From Burkholderia sp. Nafp2/4-1b (GTDB lineage Bacteria > Pseudomonadota > Gammaproteobacteria > Burkholderiales > Burkholderiaceae): 64,000 nucleotides of DNA. The stretch is taken from assembly GCF_003635165.1 (NCBI RefSeq), contig NZ_ML058605.1:124001-188000 (forward strand). Reading direction: 5' to 3'. Below the pieces are notes generated by a model that saw only the letters and a program-made list of their open reading frames with translations, was not told the DNA's origin and ran no database searches. Positions 17,761 to 27,949 of this stretch are shown one piece after another; within the stretch, counting starts at the first letter, position 1; the number at the start of each line of letters is the position of its first letter. The position numbers and the translations under genes were made by a program.

Positions 17761-18080
17761 GCGCGACCGAAATCTGGATCGTCATCGTCGGGATGACCAT
17801 AGTCACGGCCGTCACGCGCGCGCTGTTCCTGCTCGGCGGCGAACGCACCGTGCTGCCCGAGCGCGCGCAGCGCGCGTTGCGCTACGCGCCGGCCGCCGCG
17901 CTCGTCGCCGTCGTGCTGCCGGACGTGCTCGAAACGCCGGCCGGGCTGTCGTTCGCGCTGTCCAACCATCCGTTCTATGCGGCGCTCGCGGGCCTCGGCT
18001 GGTTTTTGTGGCGGCGCAGCATGCTCGGCACGATCATCATCGGGATGCTCGTCTTTACCGTACTGCGCCTGATCTTCTGA
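17757..18080 (+). CDS. azlD: AzlD-family branched-chain amino acid exporter, small subunit
   Basis: The 107-residue partner of AzlC has about four membrane helices and the family pattern WIVIVGMTIVTAVTRALFLL near the start. The central stretch RALRYAPAAALVAVVLPDVL and a C-terminal MLGTIIIGMLVFTVLRL helix also match. The only suitable start is TTG at 17757, overlapping the azlC stop in ATTGA, an arrangement typical of reinitiating ribosomes. It must work with AzlC for export. No clear terminator follows. Confidence 0.87.
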   Translation: MSATEIWIVIVGMTIVTAVTRALFLLGGERTVLPERAQRALRYAPAAALVAVVLPDVLETPAGLSFALSNHPFYAALAGLGWFLWRRSMLGTIIIGMLVFTVLRLIF

Positions 18081-18360
18081 CGCAGCCCCGCGCCGCGCCG
18101 GCCGGACCTCCGCTGCGCGCGCACGCGCATTGTTGCATTGCGGCAATGGGCCGGCGGCCGCGTGCGATCCCAAATAGGCGGAATTCGCCGCCGCACGGGT
18201 CAGTCTGCCGGGTGGATCGGCTAGAATGCCCGTTCGAGATTTTTACCCGTGCGCGTCATGCGAACCGCCAGCCACGGCCGCATCCGGCGCCCTTTCGCGG
18301 CAGCCCGCGCACGTCCAGTGTGAACCCCCTTTCCCCATCCACTACTTCAATCTGTTCAAC

Positions 18361-19557
18361 ATGAGCCAAGTCAAGCGTCTTACCGACCTGATCGCCGCCG
18401 GCCAGCTCGCCGGCAAGCGGGTGTTCATCCGCGCCGACCTGAACGTCCCGCAGGACGATCACGGCAACATCACCGAAGACACGCGCGTGCGTGCGTCCGT
18501 GCCGGCCATCCAGGCCGCGCTCGACGCGGGCGCGGCCGTGATGGTCACGTCGCACCTCGGTCGTCCGACCGAAGGCGAATTCAAGCCGGAAGACTCGCTC
18601 GCGCCGGTCGCGAAGCGTCTCGGCGAACTGCTCGGCCGCGATGTGCCGCTCGTCGCGAACTGGGTCGAGAACGGCGTGAACGTCGCGCCGGGCCAGGTCG
18701 TGCTGCTCGAGAACTGCCGCGTGAACAAGGGCGAGAAGAAGAATTCGGACGAGCTCGCGCAGAAGATGGCGAAGCTCTGCGACGTGTACGTGAACGACGC
18801 GTTCGGCACCGCGCACCGCGCGGAAGCGACCACCCACGGGATCGCGAAGTACGCGCCGGTCGCGTGCGCGGGCCCGCTGCTGGCCGCCGAACTCGACGCG
18901 CTCGGCAAGGCGCTCGGCAACCCGGCGCGTCCGCTCGTCGCGATCGTCGCCGGCTCGAAGGTGTCGACCAAGCTGACCATCCTGAAGTCGCTGGCCGGCA
19001 AGGTCGACCAGCTGATCGTCGGCGGCGGCATCGCGAACACGTTCATGCTCGCGGCCGGCCTGTCGATCGGCAAGTCGCTCGCGGAAGCCGATCTCGTCGC
19101 GGAAGCGAAGGCGATCATCGACGAAGCGCGCGAGCGCGGCGCGTCGGTGCCGATCCCGACCGACGTCGTCACCGCCAAGGAATTCTCGCCGACGGCCGCG
19201 GCCACGGTGAAGCAGGTCGCCGACATCGAAGCGGACGACATGATCCTCGACATCGGCCCCGATACGGCCAAGGCACTCGCGAGCCAGCTCGAGAAGGCCG
19301 GCACGATCGTGTGGAACGGCCCGGTCGGCGTGTTCGAGTTCGACCAGTTCGGCAACGGCACCAAGACGCTCGCAGAAGCCATCGCCAAATCGTCCGCGTT
19401 CTCGATCGCGGGCGGCGGCGACACGCTCGCGGCCATCGCGAAGTACGGCATCCACGACCAGGTCAGCTACATCTCGACGGGCGGCGGCGCCTTCCTCGAG
19501 TTCCTCGAGGGGAAGAAGCTGCCGGCGGTGGAAGTGCTCGAAACGCGGGCGGCCTGA
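18361..19557 (+). CDS. pgk: Phosphoglycerate kinase
   Basis: PGK interconverts 1,3-bisphosphoglycerate and 3-phosphoglycerate with ATP in glycolysis and gluconeogenesis. The 398-residue protein has the N-domain motif [12 protein letters not shown] near residue 20 and [14 protein letters not shown]. The hinge and C-domain follow, with [29 protein letters not shown] and [10 protein letters not shown]. The ATG at 18361 gives [10 protein letters not shown]; the frame extends upstream but the conserved protein begins here. It leads a co-oriented series pgk, pyk, fba, purCEK over 8 kb, broken by terminators after pyk and fba. Confidence 0.97.
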   Translation: MSQVKRLTDLIAAGQLAGKRVFIRADLNVPQDDHGNITEDTRVRASVPAIQAALDAGAAVMVTSHLGRPTEGEFKPEDSLAPVAKRLGELLGRDVPLVANWVENGVNVAPGQVVLLENCRVNKGEKKNSDELAQKMAKLCDVYVNDAFGTAHRAEATTHGIAKYAPVACAGPLLAAELDALGKALGNPARPLVAIVAGSKVSTKLTILKSLAGKVDQLIVGGGIANTFMLAAGLSIGKSLAEADLVAEAKAIIDEARERGASVPIPTDVVTAKEFSPTAAATVKQVADIEADDMILDIGPDTAKALASQLEKAGTIVWNGPVGVFEFDQFGNGTKTLAEAIAKSSAFSIAGGGDTLAAIAKYGIHDQVSYISTGGGAFLEFLEGKKLPAVEVLETRAA

Positions 19558-19841
19558 GCGTGGCGGCGCGCGCAGGGGTGACGAAGGCCGCGCGCTCCGC
19601 GAAAGCGGAGCAGCCGGCCGGCGCGGGCAAGCGCAAACGCGCGCCCGCGCGGGCGAACACCGCCCCGCGCGCACTAGCGGCCGCCGGCGACGCGGCCGTG
19701 CAGCACCACGAGATTCAGAACAAAGCGATGCCGGGCGCAAGCACCGGCACGCCCCCCGGAACGGCCGCCGCTGGGCCCGCCGATTCCGGCTCTCGCAGCG
19801 TTTCACCCAGCGCATCCACCTTGATCCAGATGAGGAGTTTC

Positions 19842-21278
19842 ATGCAGCGCGCCACCAAGATAGTCGCCACGATCGGCCCGGCTTCCAGTTCGCCGGAGAT
19901 TCTGCTGCAGATGATGCAGGCGGGCCTCGACGTCGTGCGGCTCAATTTTTCGCACGGCACGGCCGACGATCACCGCCAGCGCGCCGAGATGGTGCGCGAG
20001 GCTGCCCGCAAGGTCGGCCGCGAGATCGCGATCATGGCCGACCTCCAGGGCCCGAAGATCCGCGTCGGCAAGTTCGAGAACGGCAAGACCACGCTGACGC
20101 CGGGCCAGGCCTTCATCCTCGACGCGGGCTGCGAGCTCGGCAACGACGAGCGGGTCGGCCTCGACTACAAGGAACTGCCGCGCGACCTGAAGCCGGGCGA
20201 CCTGCTGCTGCTGAACGACGGCCTGATCGTGCTGACCGTCGAGCGCGTGCTCGGCGACGAGATCCATACGACCGTCAAGGTGGGCGGCGAGCTGTCGAAC
20301 AACAAGGGCATCAATCGCCAGGGCGGCGGCCTGTCGGCGCCCGCGCTGACCGCGAAGGACATGGAGGACATCCGCACGGCGATGTCGCTCGGCGCGGATC
20401 TCGTCGCGGTGTCGTTCCCGAAGAACGCGACCGACATGGAAATGGCGCGCCAGCTCGCGAACATCGCGGGCGCGCCGTACGGCATCAAGCCGAAGATGAT
20501 CGCGAAGATCGAGCGCGCCGAAGCGATTCCGGCGCTGCAGAGCATCCTCGACGCATCCGACGGCATCATGGTCGCGCGTGGCGACCTCGCGGTGGAAGTC
20601 GGCAACGCGGCCGTGCCGGCGCTGCAGAAGCGGATGATCCGGATGGCGCGCGAGTCGAACAAGCTCGTGATCACCGCGACGCAGATGATGGAATCGATGA
20701 TCCACGCGCCCGTGCCGACCCGCGCGGAAGTGTCGGACGTCGCGAACGCGGTGCTCGACGGCACCGACGCCGTGATGCTGTCGGCCGAGACGGCCGCCGG
20801 CAAGTACCCGGTCGTCACCATCGAGACGATGGCGGCCGTGTGCGTCGAAGCGGAAAAGTCCGAGCACGTCGAGCTGGACAAGGATTTCCTCGACCGCACG
20901 TTTACGCGGATCGACCAGTCGATCGCGATGGGCGCACTGTTTACCGCGTACCACCTCGGTGCGAAGGCCATCATCGCGCTGACCGAATCGGGCGCGACCG
21001 CGCTGTGGATGTCGCGTCACTACACGCACGTGCCGATCTTCGCGCTGACGCCGCGCGTCGGCAGCGAGCGCACGATGGCGCTGTACCGTAACGTGACGCC
21101 GCTGCACGTCGACTTCAACAGCGACCGCGACTCGGCGCTGCAGGCGGCCCTCGAGATCGTCGTCAAGCAGGGCTACGTGCAGCACGGCGACATGGTCGTG
21201 CTGACCGTCGGCGAGCCGATGGGGCAGGCGGGCGGCACCAACACGCTGAAGATCGTGCGGGTCGGCGAGCATTATTGA
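19842..21278 (+). CDS. pyk: Pyruvate kinase
   Basis: Pyruvate kinase converts phosphoenolpyruvate and ADP to pyruvate and ATP. The 478 residues match bacterial enzymes. The N-terminus [21 protein letters not shown] is canonical, followed by [23 protein letters not shown] and the catalytic barrel segments [28 protein letters not shown] and ATQMMESMI. The C-terminal allosteric domain ends in [22 protein letters not shown]. The ATG at 19842 has a GAGGAG ribosome-binding site. The same frame stays open for 94 codons back to a GTG three bases after pgk, but that stretch looks non-coding. A strong terminator follows. Confidence 0.97.
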   Translation: MQRATKIVATIGPASSSPEILLQMMQAGLDVVRLNFSHGTADDHRQRAEMVREAARKVGREIAIMADLQGPKIRVGKFENGKTTLTPGQAFILDAGCELGNDERVGLDYKELPRDLKPGDLLLLNDGLIVLTVERVLGDEIHTTVKVGGELSNNKGINRQGGGLSAPALTAKDMEDIRTAMSLGADLVAVSFPKNATDMEMARQLANIAGAPYGIKPKMIAKIERAEAIPALQSILDASDGIMVARGDLAVEVGNAAVPALQKRMIRMARESNKLVITATQMMESMIHAPVPTRAEVSDVANAVLDGTDAVMLSAETAAGKYPVVTIETMAAVCVEAEKSEHVELDKDFLDRTFTRIDQSIAMGALFTAYHLGAKAIIALTESGATALWMSRHYTHVPIFALTPRVGSERTMALYRNVTPLHVDFNSDRDSALQAALEIVVKQGYVQHGDMVVLTVGEPMGQAGGTNTLKIVRVGEHY

Positions 21279-21343
21279 GCGACCGGGCGATTGCAGGCCG
21301 GCATGCGCCGGCCGCCCGAGCTGATCGGGCGCCATTTTTAGAT

Positions 21344-21384
21344 GAAAGCCGCGCGGGGGCCGGATGCCTCGCGCGGCTTTTTTT
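21344..21384 (+). terminator. Rho-independent terminator of pyk
   Basis: An 11-bp stem (AAAGCCGCGCG paired with CGCGCGGCTTT) with a 14-base loop is followed by a long T-rich tract. It lies about 65 bases after the pyk stop codon. Confidence 0.9.
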
Positions 21385-21470
21385 CTGTTTTTTGGGCCGA
21401 TTGTGCCGTGCGAAGGTAACAAATTGCGAGTACGCGCCACCGGGCGGTCGGAATCGGAGGCGCTTCGCGA

Positions 21471-21476
21471 TAAAAT
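21471..21476 (+). promoter_or_regulatory. Possible -10 element for fba
   Basis: TAAAAT stands out in the 302-base pyk-fba gap about 105 bases before the fba start, downstream of the pyk terminator. No strong -35 hexamer is seen at the right distance, so this is only a candidate. Confidence 0.35.
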
Positions 21477-21580
21477 GCGGCTATTCGACGCTCAGCCGCG
21501 CCGTGCCGTCCCGGTCCAGACGGGAGCGAGCGCCGCGCCGGCGTCAGGGCGCACCGGTTTTCATTCCAAGGAGTTCCACA

Positions 21581-22645
21581 ATGCCTCTCGTATCAATGCG
21601 TCAATTGCTGGACCACGCGGCAGAGCACGGTTACGGCCTGCCGGCCTTCAATGTGAACAACCTGGAGCAGATCCAGGCGATCATGGCGGCGGCGGATCAG
21701 GTCGGCGCGCCCGTGATCATGCAGGCATCGGCCGGCGCGCGTAAGTACGCGGGCGAGCCGTTCCTGCGCCACCTGATCGAAGCGGCGGTCGAGTCGTATC
21801 CGCACATCCCGGTCGTGATGCACCAGGATCACGGCCAGTCGCCGGCAGTCTGCACGGCCGCGATCCGCAGCGGCTTCACGAGCGTGATGATGGACGGTTC
21901 GCTCGAAGCCGACGGCAAGACGGTCGCCTCGTACGAGTACAACGTCGACGTGTCGCGCAAGGTCGTCGAGATGGCGCACTCGATCGGCGTGACGGTCGAA
22001 GCCGAACTCGGCGTGCTCGGCTCGCTCGAGACGATGAAGGGCGACAAGGAAGACGGCCACGGCGCGGAAGGCACGATGACCCGCGAGCAGCTGCTGACCG
22101 ATCCGGAGCAGGCCGCCGACTTCGTGAAGCTCACGCAGTGTGACGCGCTGGCCATCGCGATCGGCACGTCGCACGGCGCGTACAAGTTCTCGAAGAAGCC
22201 GACGGGCGACATCCTGTCGATCCAGCGCATCAAGGAAATCCACGCGCGCATCCCGAACACGCACCTCGTGATGCACGGTTCGTCGTCGGTGCCGCAGGAA
22301 CTGCTGGCCGAGATCCGCGAATTCGGCGGCGACATGAAGGAAACCTACGGCGTGCCGGTCGAGGAAATCCAGGAAGGCATCAAGCACGGCGTGCGCAAGA
22401 TCAACATCGACACCGACCTGCGTCTCGCGATCACCGGCGCGATCCGCCGCTACCTGTTCGAGAACCCGGGCAAGTTCGATCCGCGCGACTACCTGAAGCC
22501 CGCGCGCGAAGCGGCGAAGAAGGTGTGCGTCGACCGCTACCTCGCGTTCGGCTGCGAAGGCCAGGCCGCGAAGATCAAGCCGGTGTCGCTCGACAAGATC
22601 GCCGAACAGTACAAGTCCGGCGCGCTCGCGCAGGTCGTGCGCTGA
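21581..22645 (+). CDS. fba: Class II fructose-bisphosphate aldolase
   Basis: This zinc-dependent aldolase interconverts fructose 1,6-bisphosphate with dihydroxyacetone phosphate and glyceraldehyde 3-phosphate. The 354-residue protein has [18 protein letters not shown] near the start, [27 protein letters not shown] around residue 85 with the metal and catalytic residues, [12 protein letters not shown], and GTSHGAYKF and [11 protein letters not shown] in the C-terminal part. These features fit the Calvin-cycle-type subgroup common in proteobacteria, although no cbb genes are in the window. The start has an AAGGAG ribosome-binding site. A hairpin follows between it and purC. Confidence 0.96.
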   Translation: MPLVSMRQLLDHAAEHGYGLPAFNVNNLEQIQAIMAAADQVGAPVIMQASAGARKYAGEPFLRHLIEAAVESYPHIPVVMHQDHGQSPAVCTAAIRSGFTSVMMDGSLEADGKTVASYEYNVDVSRKVVEMAHSIGVTVEAELGVLGSLETMKGDKEDGHGAEGTMTREQLLTDPEQAADFVKLTQCDALAIAIGTSHGAYKFSKKPTGDILSIQRIKEIHARIPNTHLVMHGSSSVPQELLAEIREFGGDMKETYGVPVEEIQEGIKHGVRKINIDTDLRLAITGAIRRYLFENPGKFDPRDYLKPAREAAKKVCVDRYLAFGCEGQAAKIKPVSLDKIAEQYKSGALAQVVR

Positions 22646-22808
22646 GACTGTAGTACGATTGCCCCGCCCGGTTTCGCCGCCGGGCCGGGGTTGGCTGCCC
22701 GGGCGGCGGATTCGATCCGGCCCTGACAGCCATTCCGTCCGGCCGAACAAGGGCCGGCCGGCAGCCGCGGGCGCGATCGCCCGCCGGTTCGCCGACGCAT
22801 TGCAAGAC

Positions 22809-22849
22809 CGCCGTTCCCGCCTGCCGCGGGGAACGGCGTTTCCCTTTTT
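22809..22849 (+). terminator. Terminator of fba, close to the purC start
   Basis: A ten-bp stem (CGCCGTTCCC paired with GGGAACGGCG) is followed by TTTCCCTTTTTG. It ends 27 bases before the purC ATG, so it lies either at the end of fba or inside a purC leader. Confidence 0.8.
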
Positions 22850-22876
22850 GTTTGGCTCCTTATCTGCGAAAAGACG

Positions 22877-23767
22877 ATGTCTACCCTTTACGAATCCACG
22901 CTCCGCTCGCTGCCGCTTCTCGGTCGCGGCAAGGTCCGCGACAACTACGCGGTCGGCAACGACAAGCTCCTGATCGTCACGACCGATCGCCTGTCGGCAT
23001 TCGACGTGATCATGGGCGAGCCGATTCCGAACAAGGGCCGCGTGCTGAACCAGATGGCGAACTTCTGGTTCGACAAGCTCGCGCACATCGTGCCGAACCA
23101 CCTGACCGGCGACGCGCCGGAATCGGTCGTCGCGGCCGACGAAGTCGAGCAGGTCAAGGGCCGCGCGGCGGTCGTCAAGCGCCTGGAGCCGATCATGATC
23201 GAAGCGGTCGTGCGCGGCTACCTGGCCGGCAGCGGCTGGAAGGAATACCAGGCGTCGGGCGCGGTGTGCGGCGTGCAGCTGCCGGAAGGCCTGCAGAACG
23301 CGCAGAAGCTGCCGGAGCCGATCTTCACGCCGGCCGCGAAGGCCGAGCTCGGCGAGCACGACGAGAACATCACGTTCGAGGAAACCGAGCGCCGCATCGG
23401 CACCGAGCTGGCCGCGACGATCCGCGACATCTCGATCAAGCTGTACAAGGAAGCGGCCGACTACGCGGCGACGCGCGGCATCATCATCGCCGACACGAAG
23501 TTCGAATTCGGTCTCGACAACCACGGCAAGCTGTACCTGATGGACGAAGTGCTGACGGCCGATTCGTCGCGCTTCTGGCCGGCCGACCAGTACCAGGTCG
23601 GCACCAACCCGCCGTCGTTCGACAAGCAGTTCGTGCGCGACTGGCTCGAGACGCAGCCGTGGGGCAAGACCGCGCCGGCGCCGGCGCTGCCGGCCGACGT
23701 CGTCGAGAAGACGGCCGCGAAGTACCAGGAAGCGCTCGAGCGCATCACCGGCCAGCCGCTCGCGTGA
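22877..23767 (+). CDS. purC: Phosphoribosylaminoimidazole-succinocarboxamide synthase
   Basis: PurC joins aspartate to CAIR with ATP to give SAICAR in purine synthesis. The 296-residue protein is the longer, betaproteobacterial/yeast-like type. It begins [16 protein letters not shown] with the nucleotide-binding GKVRD motif, followed by [24 protein letters not shown] and [14 protein letters not shown]. The C-terminal part holds [11 protein letters not shown] and [11 protein letters not shown] with acidic Mg-binding residues. It is followed after 17 bases by purE, and then by purK and a Sua5-type gene on the same strand, forming a probable operon to 26630. Confidence 0.96.
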   Translation: MSTLYESTLRSLPLLGRGKVRDNYAVGNDKLLIVTTDRLSAFDVIMGEPIPNKGRVLNQMANFWFDKLAHIVPNHLTGDAPESVVAADEVEQVKGRAAVVKRLEPIMIEAVVRGYLAGSGWKEYQASGAVCGVQLPEGLQNAQKLPEPIFTPAAKAELGEHDENITFEETERRIGTELAATIRDISIKLYKEAADYAATRGIIIADTKFEFGLDNHGKLYLMDEVLTADSSRFWPADQYQVGTNPPSFDKQFVRDWLETQPWGKTAPAPALPADVVEKTAAKYQEALERITGQPLA

Positions 23768-23784
23768 GCCAAGGAACCCACGAA

Positions 23785-24306
23785 ATGAGTGAAGTCCAGA
23801 CTGCCCACACGCACAGCGCGCCGCTCGTCGGCGTGCTGATGGGTTCCAGTTCCGACTGGGACGTGATGAAGAACGCGGTCGCGATCCTGCAGGAATTCGG
23901 CGTGCCGTACGAAGCGAAGGTCGTGTCCGCGCACCGGATGCCCGACGAGATGTTCGACTATGCGGAGAAGGCGCGCGAGCGCGGGTTGCGCGCGATCATC
24001 GCGGGTGCCGGCGGCGCCGCGCACCTGCCCGGCATGCTGGCCGCAAAAACGACCGTGCCGGTGCTCGGCGTGCCGGTCGCGAGCAAGTACCTGAAGGGCG
24101 TCGATTCGCTGCACTCGATCGTGCAGATGCCCAAGGGCGTGCCGGTCGCGACGTTCGCGATCGGCGAGGCCGGTGCCGCGAATGCCGCGTTGTTCGCGGT
24201 GTCGATCCTGTCCGGCACGTCGGCCGACTACGCGAACCGGCTCGCCGCGTTCCGGGTGCGCCAGAACGAAGCCGCGCACGCAATGGTGTTGCCGCCGCTG
24301 GCATGA
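23785..24306 (+). CDS. purE: N5-carboxyaminoimidazole ribonucleotide mutase
   Basis: PurE class I moves the carboxyl group of N5-CAIR to give CAIR, acting after PurK and before PurC. The 173-residue protein shows [27 protein letters not shown] with the catalytic His, [17 protein letters not shown] and [19 protein letters not shown]-type segments. A histidine-rich N-terminal stretch (TAHTHSAP) precedes the core. The ATG at 23785 follows AAGGAA. Its neighbours purC and purK encode the adjacent pathway steps. Confidence 0.96.
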   Translation: MSEVQTAHTHSAPLVGVLMGSSSDWDVMKNAVAILQEFGVPYEAKVVSAHRMPDEMFDYAEKARERGLRAIIAGAGGAAHLPGMLAAKTTVPVLGVPVASKYLKGVDSLHSIVQMPKGVPVATFAIGEAGAANAALFAVSILSGTSADYANRLAAFRVRQNEAAHAMVLPPLA

Positions 24307-24393
24307 CGGCGCACCGGCGGCCGCTCCGACATTCCAGCGGCCGCCTGACCTACCCACTGCGGCGGGCAGCGCCCGTCGCGACCGATCACTGAC

Positions 24394-25590
24394 ATGACCG
24401 CAACTCCTGATTCCGTTTCCCCGATCCTGCCCGGCGCGTGGCTGGGCATGGTCGGCGGTGGCCAGCTCGGCCGCATGTTCTGCTTTGCCGCCCAGTCGAT
24501 GGGCTATCGCGTCGCCGTGCTCGATCCCGACCCGACGAGCCCGGCCGGCACGGTCGCCGACCGCCATCTGCGCGCGGCTTATGACGACGAAGCCGCGCTC
24601 GCCGAACTGGCCGAACTGTGCGACGCCGTGTCGACGGAATTCGAGAACGTGCCGGCCGCGAGCCTCGATTTCCTCGCGCGCACCACGTTCGTCGCGCCGG
24701 CCGGCCGCTGCGTCGCGGTCGCGCAGGACCGGATCGCGGAGAAGCGGTTCATCGAAGCGTCGGGCGTGCCGGTCGCACCGCACGTCGTGATCGAATCGAC
24801 GGCGGCACTCGCCGCGCTCGACGATGCCGCGCTCGACGCGGTGCTGCCGGGCATCCTGAAGACGGCGCGCCTCGGCTACGACGGTAAGGGCCAGGTGCGC
24901 GTAAGCACGGCGCAGGAAGCGCGCGATGCGCATGCGGCGCTCGGCGGCGTGCCGTGCGTGCTCGAGAAGCGCCTGCCGCTGAAATACGAAGTGTCCGCGC
25001 TGATCGCGCGCGGCGCGGACGGCCGTTCGGCCGCGTTCCCGCTCGCGCAGAACGTGCATCACAACGGCATCCTCGCGCTGACCGTGGTGCCGGCGCCGGC
25101 CGCCGATGCGGCACGCGTCGAAGAGGCGCAGCAGGCGGCCATCCGGATCGCCGACACGCTCGGCTACGTCGGCGTGCTGTGCGTCGAATTCTTCGTGCTG
25201 GAAGACGGCTCGTTCGTCGCGAACGAAATGGCGCCGCGCCCGCACAACTCCGGCCACTACACGGTCGATGCGTGCGCAACGAGCCAGTTCGAGCAGCAGG
25301 TGCGCGCGATGACGCGCATGCCGCTCGGCAACCCGCGCCAGCATTCGCCGGCCGCGATGCTGAACATCCTCGGCGACGTGTGGTTCCCCAACGGTGCGGC
25401 GGCCGACGCTGTCACGCCGCCGTGGGACACGGTCGCCGCGATGCCGGCCGCGCACCTGCATCTGTACGGCAAGGAAGAAGCGCGCGTCGGCCGCAAGATG
25501 GGCCACGTGAACTTCACGGCGGAGACGCGCGACGCCGCCGTCGCCGCCGCCAACGCGTGCGCGCAGCTGCTGCGCGTACCGCTCGACTGA
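24394..25590 (+). CDS. purK: N5-carboxyaminoimidazole ribonucleotide synthase
   Basis: PurK is an ATP-grasp enzyme that carboxylates AIR with bicarbonate to N5-CAIR, the substrate of PurE. The 398-residue protein starts with the preATP-grasp Rossmann motif [16 protein letters not shown], then [13 protein letters not shown] and the ATP-binding [17 protein letters not shown]. The metal-site region [27 protein letters not shown] follows, with the C-terminal [14 protein letters not shown] tail. purE precedes it by 87 bases and the Sua5-type gene follows by 11 bases. Confidence 0.96.
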   Translation: MTATPDSVSPILPGAWLGMVGGGQLGRMFCFAAQSMGYRVAVLDPDPTSPAGTVADRHLRAAYDDEAALAELAELCDAVSTEFENVPAASLDFLARTTFVAPAGRCVAVAQDRIAEKRFIEASGVPVAPHVVIESTAALAALDDAALDAVLPGILKTARLGYDGKGQVRVSTAQEARDAHAALGGVPCVLEKRLPLKYEVSALIARGADGRSAAFPLAQNVHHNGILALTVVPAPAADAARVEEAQQAAIRIADTLGYVGVLCVEFFVLEDGSFVANEMAPRPHNSGHYTVDACATSQFEQQVRAMTRMPLGNPRQHSPAAMLNILGDVWFPNGAAADAVTPPWDTVAAMPAAHLHLYGKEEARVGRKMGHVNFTAETRDAAVAAANACAQLLRVPLD

Positions 25591-25601
25591 GGCGCCAGCC
25601 G

Positions 25602-26630
25602 ATGTCCACCGATCTCCCGAACGCCGTGACGCCCGCGCAGATCGACGCGGCCGCCGCGCTGCTCGATGCCGGGCAACTCGTCGCGTTCCCGACCGAAACC
25701 GTGTACGGGCTCGGCGGCGACGCGGCGAACCCCGAGGCCGTCGCGCGCATCTACGCGGCGAAAGGGCGGCCGGCGAACCATCCGGTAATCGTGCATCTGC
25801 CGCCCGGCGGCGACCCCGGCTACTGGGCCGCTGACCTGCCGGCCGATGCGCAGGCGCTGATCGACGCATTCTGGCCCGGTCCGCTCACGCTGATCCTGAA
25901 GCGCCATGCGCGCATCCCGGACGCCGTGAGCGGCGGCCAGGATTCGGTCGGCCTGCGCTGCCCGTCGCATCCGGTCGCGCAGGCGCTGCTGGCCGCGTTC
26001 AGCGCGCGCCGAGGCGGCCACGGCGGCGTCGCCGCGCCGTCCGCGAACCGCTTCGGCCACGTGAGCCCGACCACCGCGCAGCACGTGCGCGACGAATTCG
26101 GCGACACGGTGCACGTGCTCGATGGCGGCGCGTCCGAAGTCGGCATCGAATCGACGATCCTCGACCTGTCGCGCGGTTTCCCCGCGCTTTTGCGCCCGGG
26201 CCACGTGACGCCGCGGCAGATCGCCGACGTGCTCGGGCGCGCGCCGCGTCTGCCCGACGGCAGCGACGCGACCGCACCGCGCGCGTCCGGCACGCTGAAG
26301 GCGCATTACGCGCCGCGCACGCCGCTCGCGCTGTTGCCGTTCGACGCGCTCGAAGCGCTGCTGGCGGCCGCCCAGACCGACGGCGAACGCGTCGCGCTCG
26401 TCGCGCGCGCATCGCGTGCGGGACGCTGGGCGCAGGCCGACGGCGTGCACTTCATCGCGGCGCCGGAAGATCCGCAGGCGTATGCGCGCGAGCTCTACGG
26501 GATGCTGCGTGCGCTCGATCGTGCGCAGGTCGCACGCATCCTCGTCGAGAAGCTTCCCGAGACCGTCGAGTGGATCGCGGTCAACGATCGTCTTGGTCGT
26601 GCGGCCGCGGCGTTCGAAGCACGCGACTGA
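25602..26630 (+). CDS. Threonylcarbamoyl-AMP synthase (Sua5 type)
   Basis: The enzyme makes threonylcarbamoyl-AMP from Thr, bicarbonate and ATP for t6A37 modification of ANN-decoding tRNAs. The YrdC-like domain occupies about residues 10-200, with AFPTETVYGLGGDA, YAAKGRPANHPVIVHL and SVGLRCPSHPVAQALL; the central AAPSANRFGHVSPTTAQHV motif is diagnostic. At 342 residues it carries the additional C-terminal Sua5 domain (SGTLKAHYAPRTPLALL and later), so it is Sua5/YwlC rather than short TsaC. It sits at the end of the purCEK run, 11 bases after purK, and is followed by a bidirectional terminator. Confidence 0.93.
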   Translation: MSTDLPNAVTPAQIDAAAALLDAGQLVAFPTETVYGLGGDAANPEAVARIYAAKGRPANHPVIVHLPPGGDPGYWAADLPADAQALIDAFWPGPLTLILKRHARIPDAVSGGQDSVGLRCPSHPVAQALLAAFSARRGGHGGVAAPSANRFGHVSPTTAQHVRDEFGDTVHVLDGGASEVGIESTILDLSRGFPALLRPGHVTPRQIADVLGRAPRLPDGSDATAPRASGTLKAHYAPRTPLALLPFDALEALLAAAQTDGERVALVARASRAGRWAQADGVHFIAAPEDPQAYARELYGMLRALDRAQVARILVEKLPETVEWIAVNDRLGRAAAAFEARD

Positions 26631-26661
26631 CGCAATCGTCGCGTTCCGCTCCCGAAATGAA

Positions 26662-26699
26662 AAAACGCCTGACCGGCGCGAACCGGTCAGGCGTTTTCG
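26662..26699. terminator. Bidirectional terminator between the purCEK run and the GDSL gene
   Basis: A perfect 15-bp inverted repeat (AAAACGCCTGACCGG paired with CCGGTCAGGCGTTTT, six-base loop) has A and T runs on both sides. It sits 31 bases after the Sua5-type gene and 22 bases after the end of the converging minus-strand gene. Confidence 0.93.
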
Positions 26700-26720
26700 T
26701 TTGGGCGCGTGGCCGGCGGC

Positions 26721-27860
26721 TTACTTGCCGACGCCCGACTTCGCGATCTGCTGTTCGACGTACTGCGCGAACAGCGCATGCAGGTGCGTGGTCGGGTGGA
26801 CCAGATCGGCGAACATGTAGGTCTGGTCGGCGTTGGCGGTCGTGTAGGTCTGCGGCGAGCAGAACAGCGACGAGCCGAAGGCCGTCGCGTCAGCCACGCC
26901 GTATTGCGTCGCCGCTGCGACCATCGCCTTCAGGTTGCAACCCGTGTCGGTGTTCGACACGCTGAAGCCGTTCGCCTGGTAGTTGGCCGCGATGCCGTCC
27001 TGCCACGTGAACGAATCGACCACCGCGTACTTCGTCGGGTCGACCTTCAGTGCGGCGAGCGTGCCGACCAGCGTCTGGTTGAACAGGCCCGACAGTTGCG
27101 TGAACGCGGCCTGCGTGCCGCCCTGCAGCGCGAGCGGCGTGCCGCCGATGTCCGGCACGTTCGCGACGAACACGTGCGTCGCACCGGCCGCGACGATCTG
27201 CTGGACGATGCCGCCGAGCTGCTGCGCGGCGAGGCCGATCGCCTGTGCGGCCGCAAGCTGGGCTGCCGGCGTGTTGCCTTGCGCCTGCGCGACCTGCGCC
27301 TGATAGAAGATGTCGTTCGCGCCGCCGTTGATCAGCACGATCTGGCCGGCGTTGAAGCTGCCGTGCTGCGCGACGTACTGCTTGACCTGGTCGGCGATCG
27401 GCGTCGTGGTGGCCTGCGCGTAGTCGGCGTTCGGCACGCTCGACGCTGCGTGGCCGATGCCCGGCTGCAGCGTCACGCGCGAGCCGCCCTGTGCGTAGCC
27501 GAGGCCGCCTGTGGCCTGCAGCGGAATGCCGAAGCCGCCCTGGTTCGCGGGCTGCAGCGTGTCGCCGTAGTACTGCGCGACGTCCTGCGTCCACACCTGG
27601 CCCGGGTTGGTCGTGAAGCGGCCGCCGCCGAAGCCGAGCTTGATCTGCGAGTAGGTGCCGACGTCCGACAGGCTGTCGCCGAACGACACGATCTGCATTT
27701 TCACGCCCGACGGCGGCGTGTTCGACGCGCTGCTGCTGTTGTTATCGTCGCCGCCGCCGCACGCGGCCAGCAGCGCGAGCGCGGCGCCCGCGATCGCGAC
27801 CTGCGCGGTGCGCAGCAGGCGTTGACGGTTGCGCGACGGAGTAGGTTGTTGTGACTGCAT
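26721..27860 (-). CDS. GDSL/SGNH-family lipoprotein esterase
   Basis: The 379-residue product has a basic N-terminus, a hydrophobic signal and a lipobox (LLAACGGG), followed by a Ser/Asn-rich linker, so it is predicted to be anchored to a membrane outside the cytoplasm. The hydrolase domain shows block I VSFGDSLSDVGTY with the nucleophile Ser, block III INGGANDIFY, and block V DLVHPTTHLHAL with the catalytic Asp and His. Such enzymes act as lipases, esterases or acyltransferases; the substrate is unknown. The ATG at 27860 (MQSQQPTPS) follows a GAGGAGA ribosome-binding site. The transcript ends at the terminator at 26662. Confidence 0.9.
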   Translation of the reverse strand: MQSQQPTPSRNRQRLLRTAQVAIAGAALALLAACGGGDDNNSSSASNTPPSGVKMQIVSFGDSLSDVGTYSQIKLGFGGGRFTTNPGQVWTQDVAQYYGDTLQPANQGGFGIPLQATGGLGYAQGGSRVTLQPGIGHAASSVPNADYAQATTTPIADQVKQYVAQHGSFNAGQIVLINGGANDIFYQAQVAQAQGNTPAAQLAAAQAIGLAAQQLGGIVQQIVAAGATHVFVANVPDIGGTPLALQGGTQAAFTQLSGLFNQTLVGTLAALKVDPTKYAVVDSFTWQDGIAANYQANGFSVSNTDTGCNLKAMVAAATQYGVADATAFGSSLFCSPQTYTTANADQTYMFADLVHPTTHLHALFAQYVEQQIAKSGVGK

Positions 27861-27949
27861 CGATGTATCTCCTCGTAGATATGGCCTTGGTGCATCTGCC
27901 GCGTGCCCGCTCAGGTTCGGGCTGCGCGGCGGCCGTTGGCTGAAGTGGC

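Noticed and set aside
19560-19841. A 94-codon in-frame extension of pyruvate kinase to a GTG after pgk, basic and Ala-rich
   Set aside because: The canonical enzyme begins at the ATG at 19842 with a good ribosome-binding site, and the extension lacks conservation I recognise; stop-free frames are common at this GC content.
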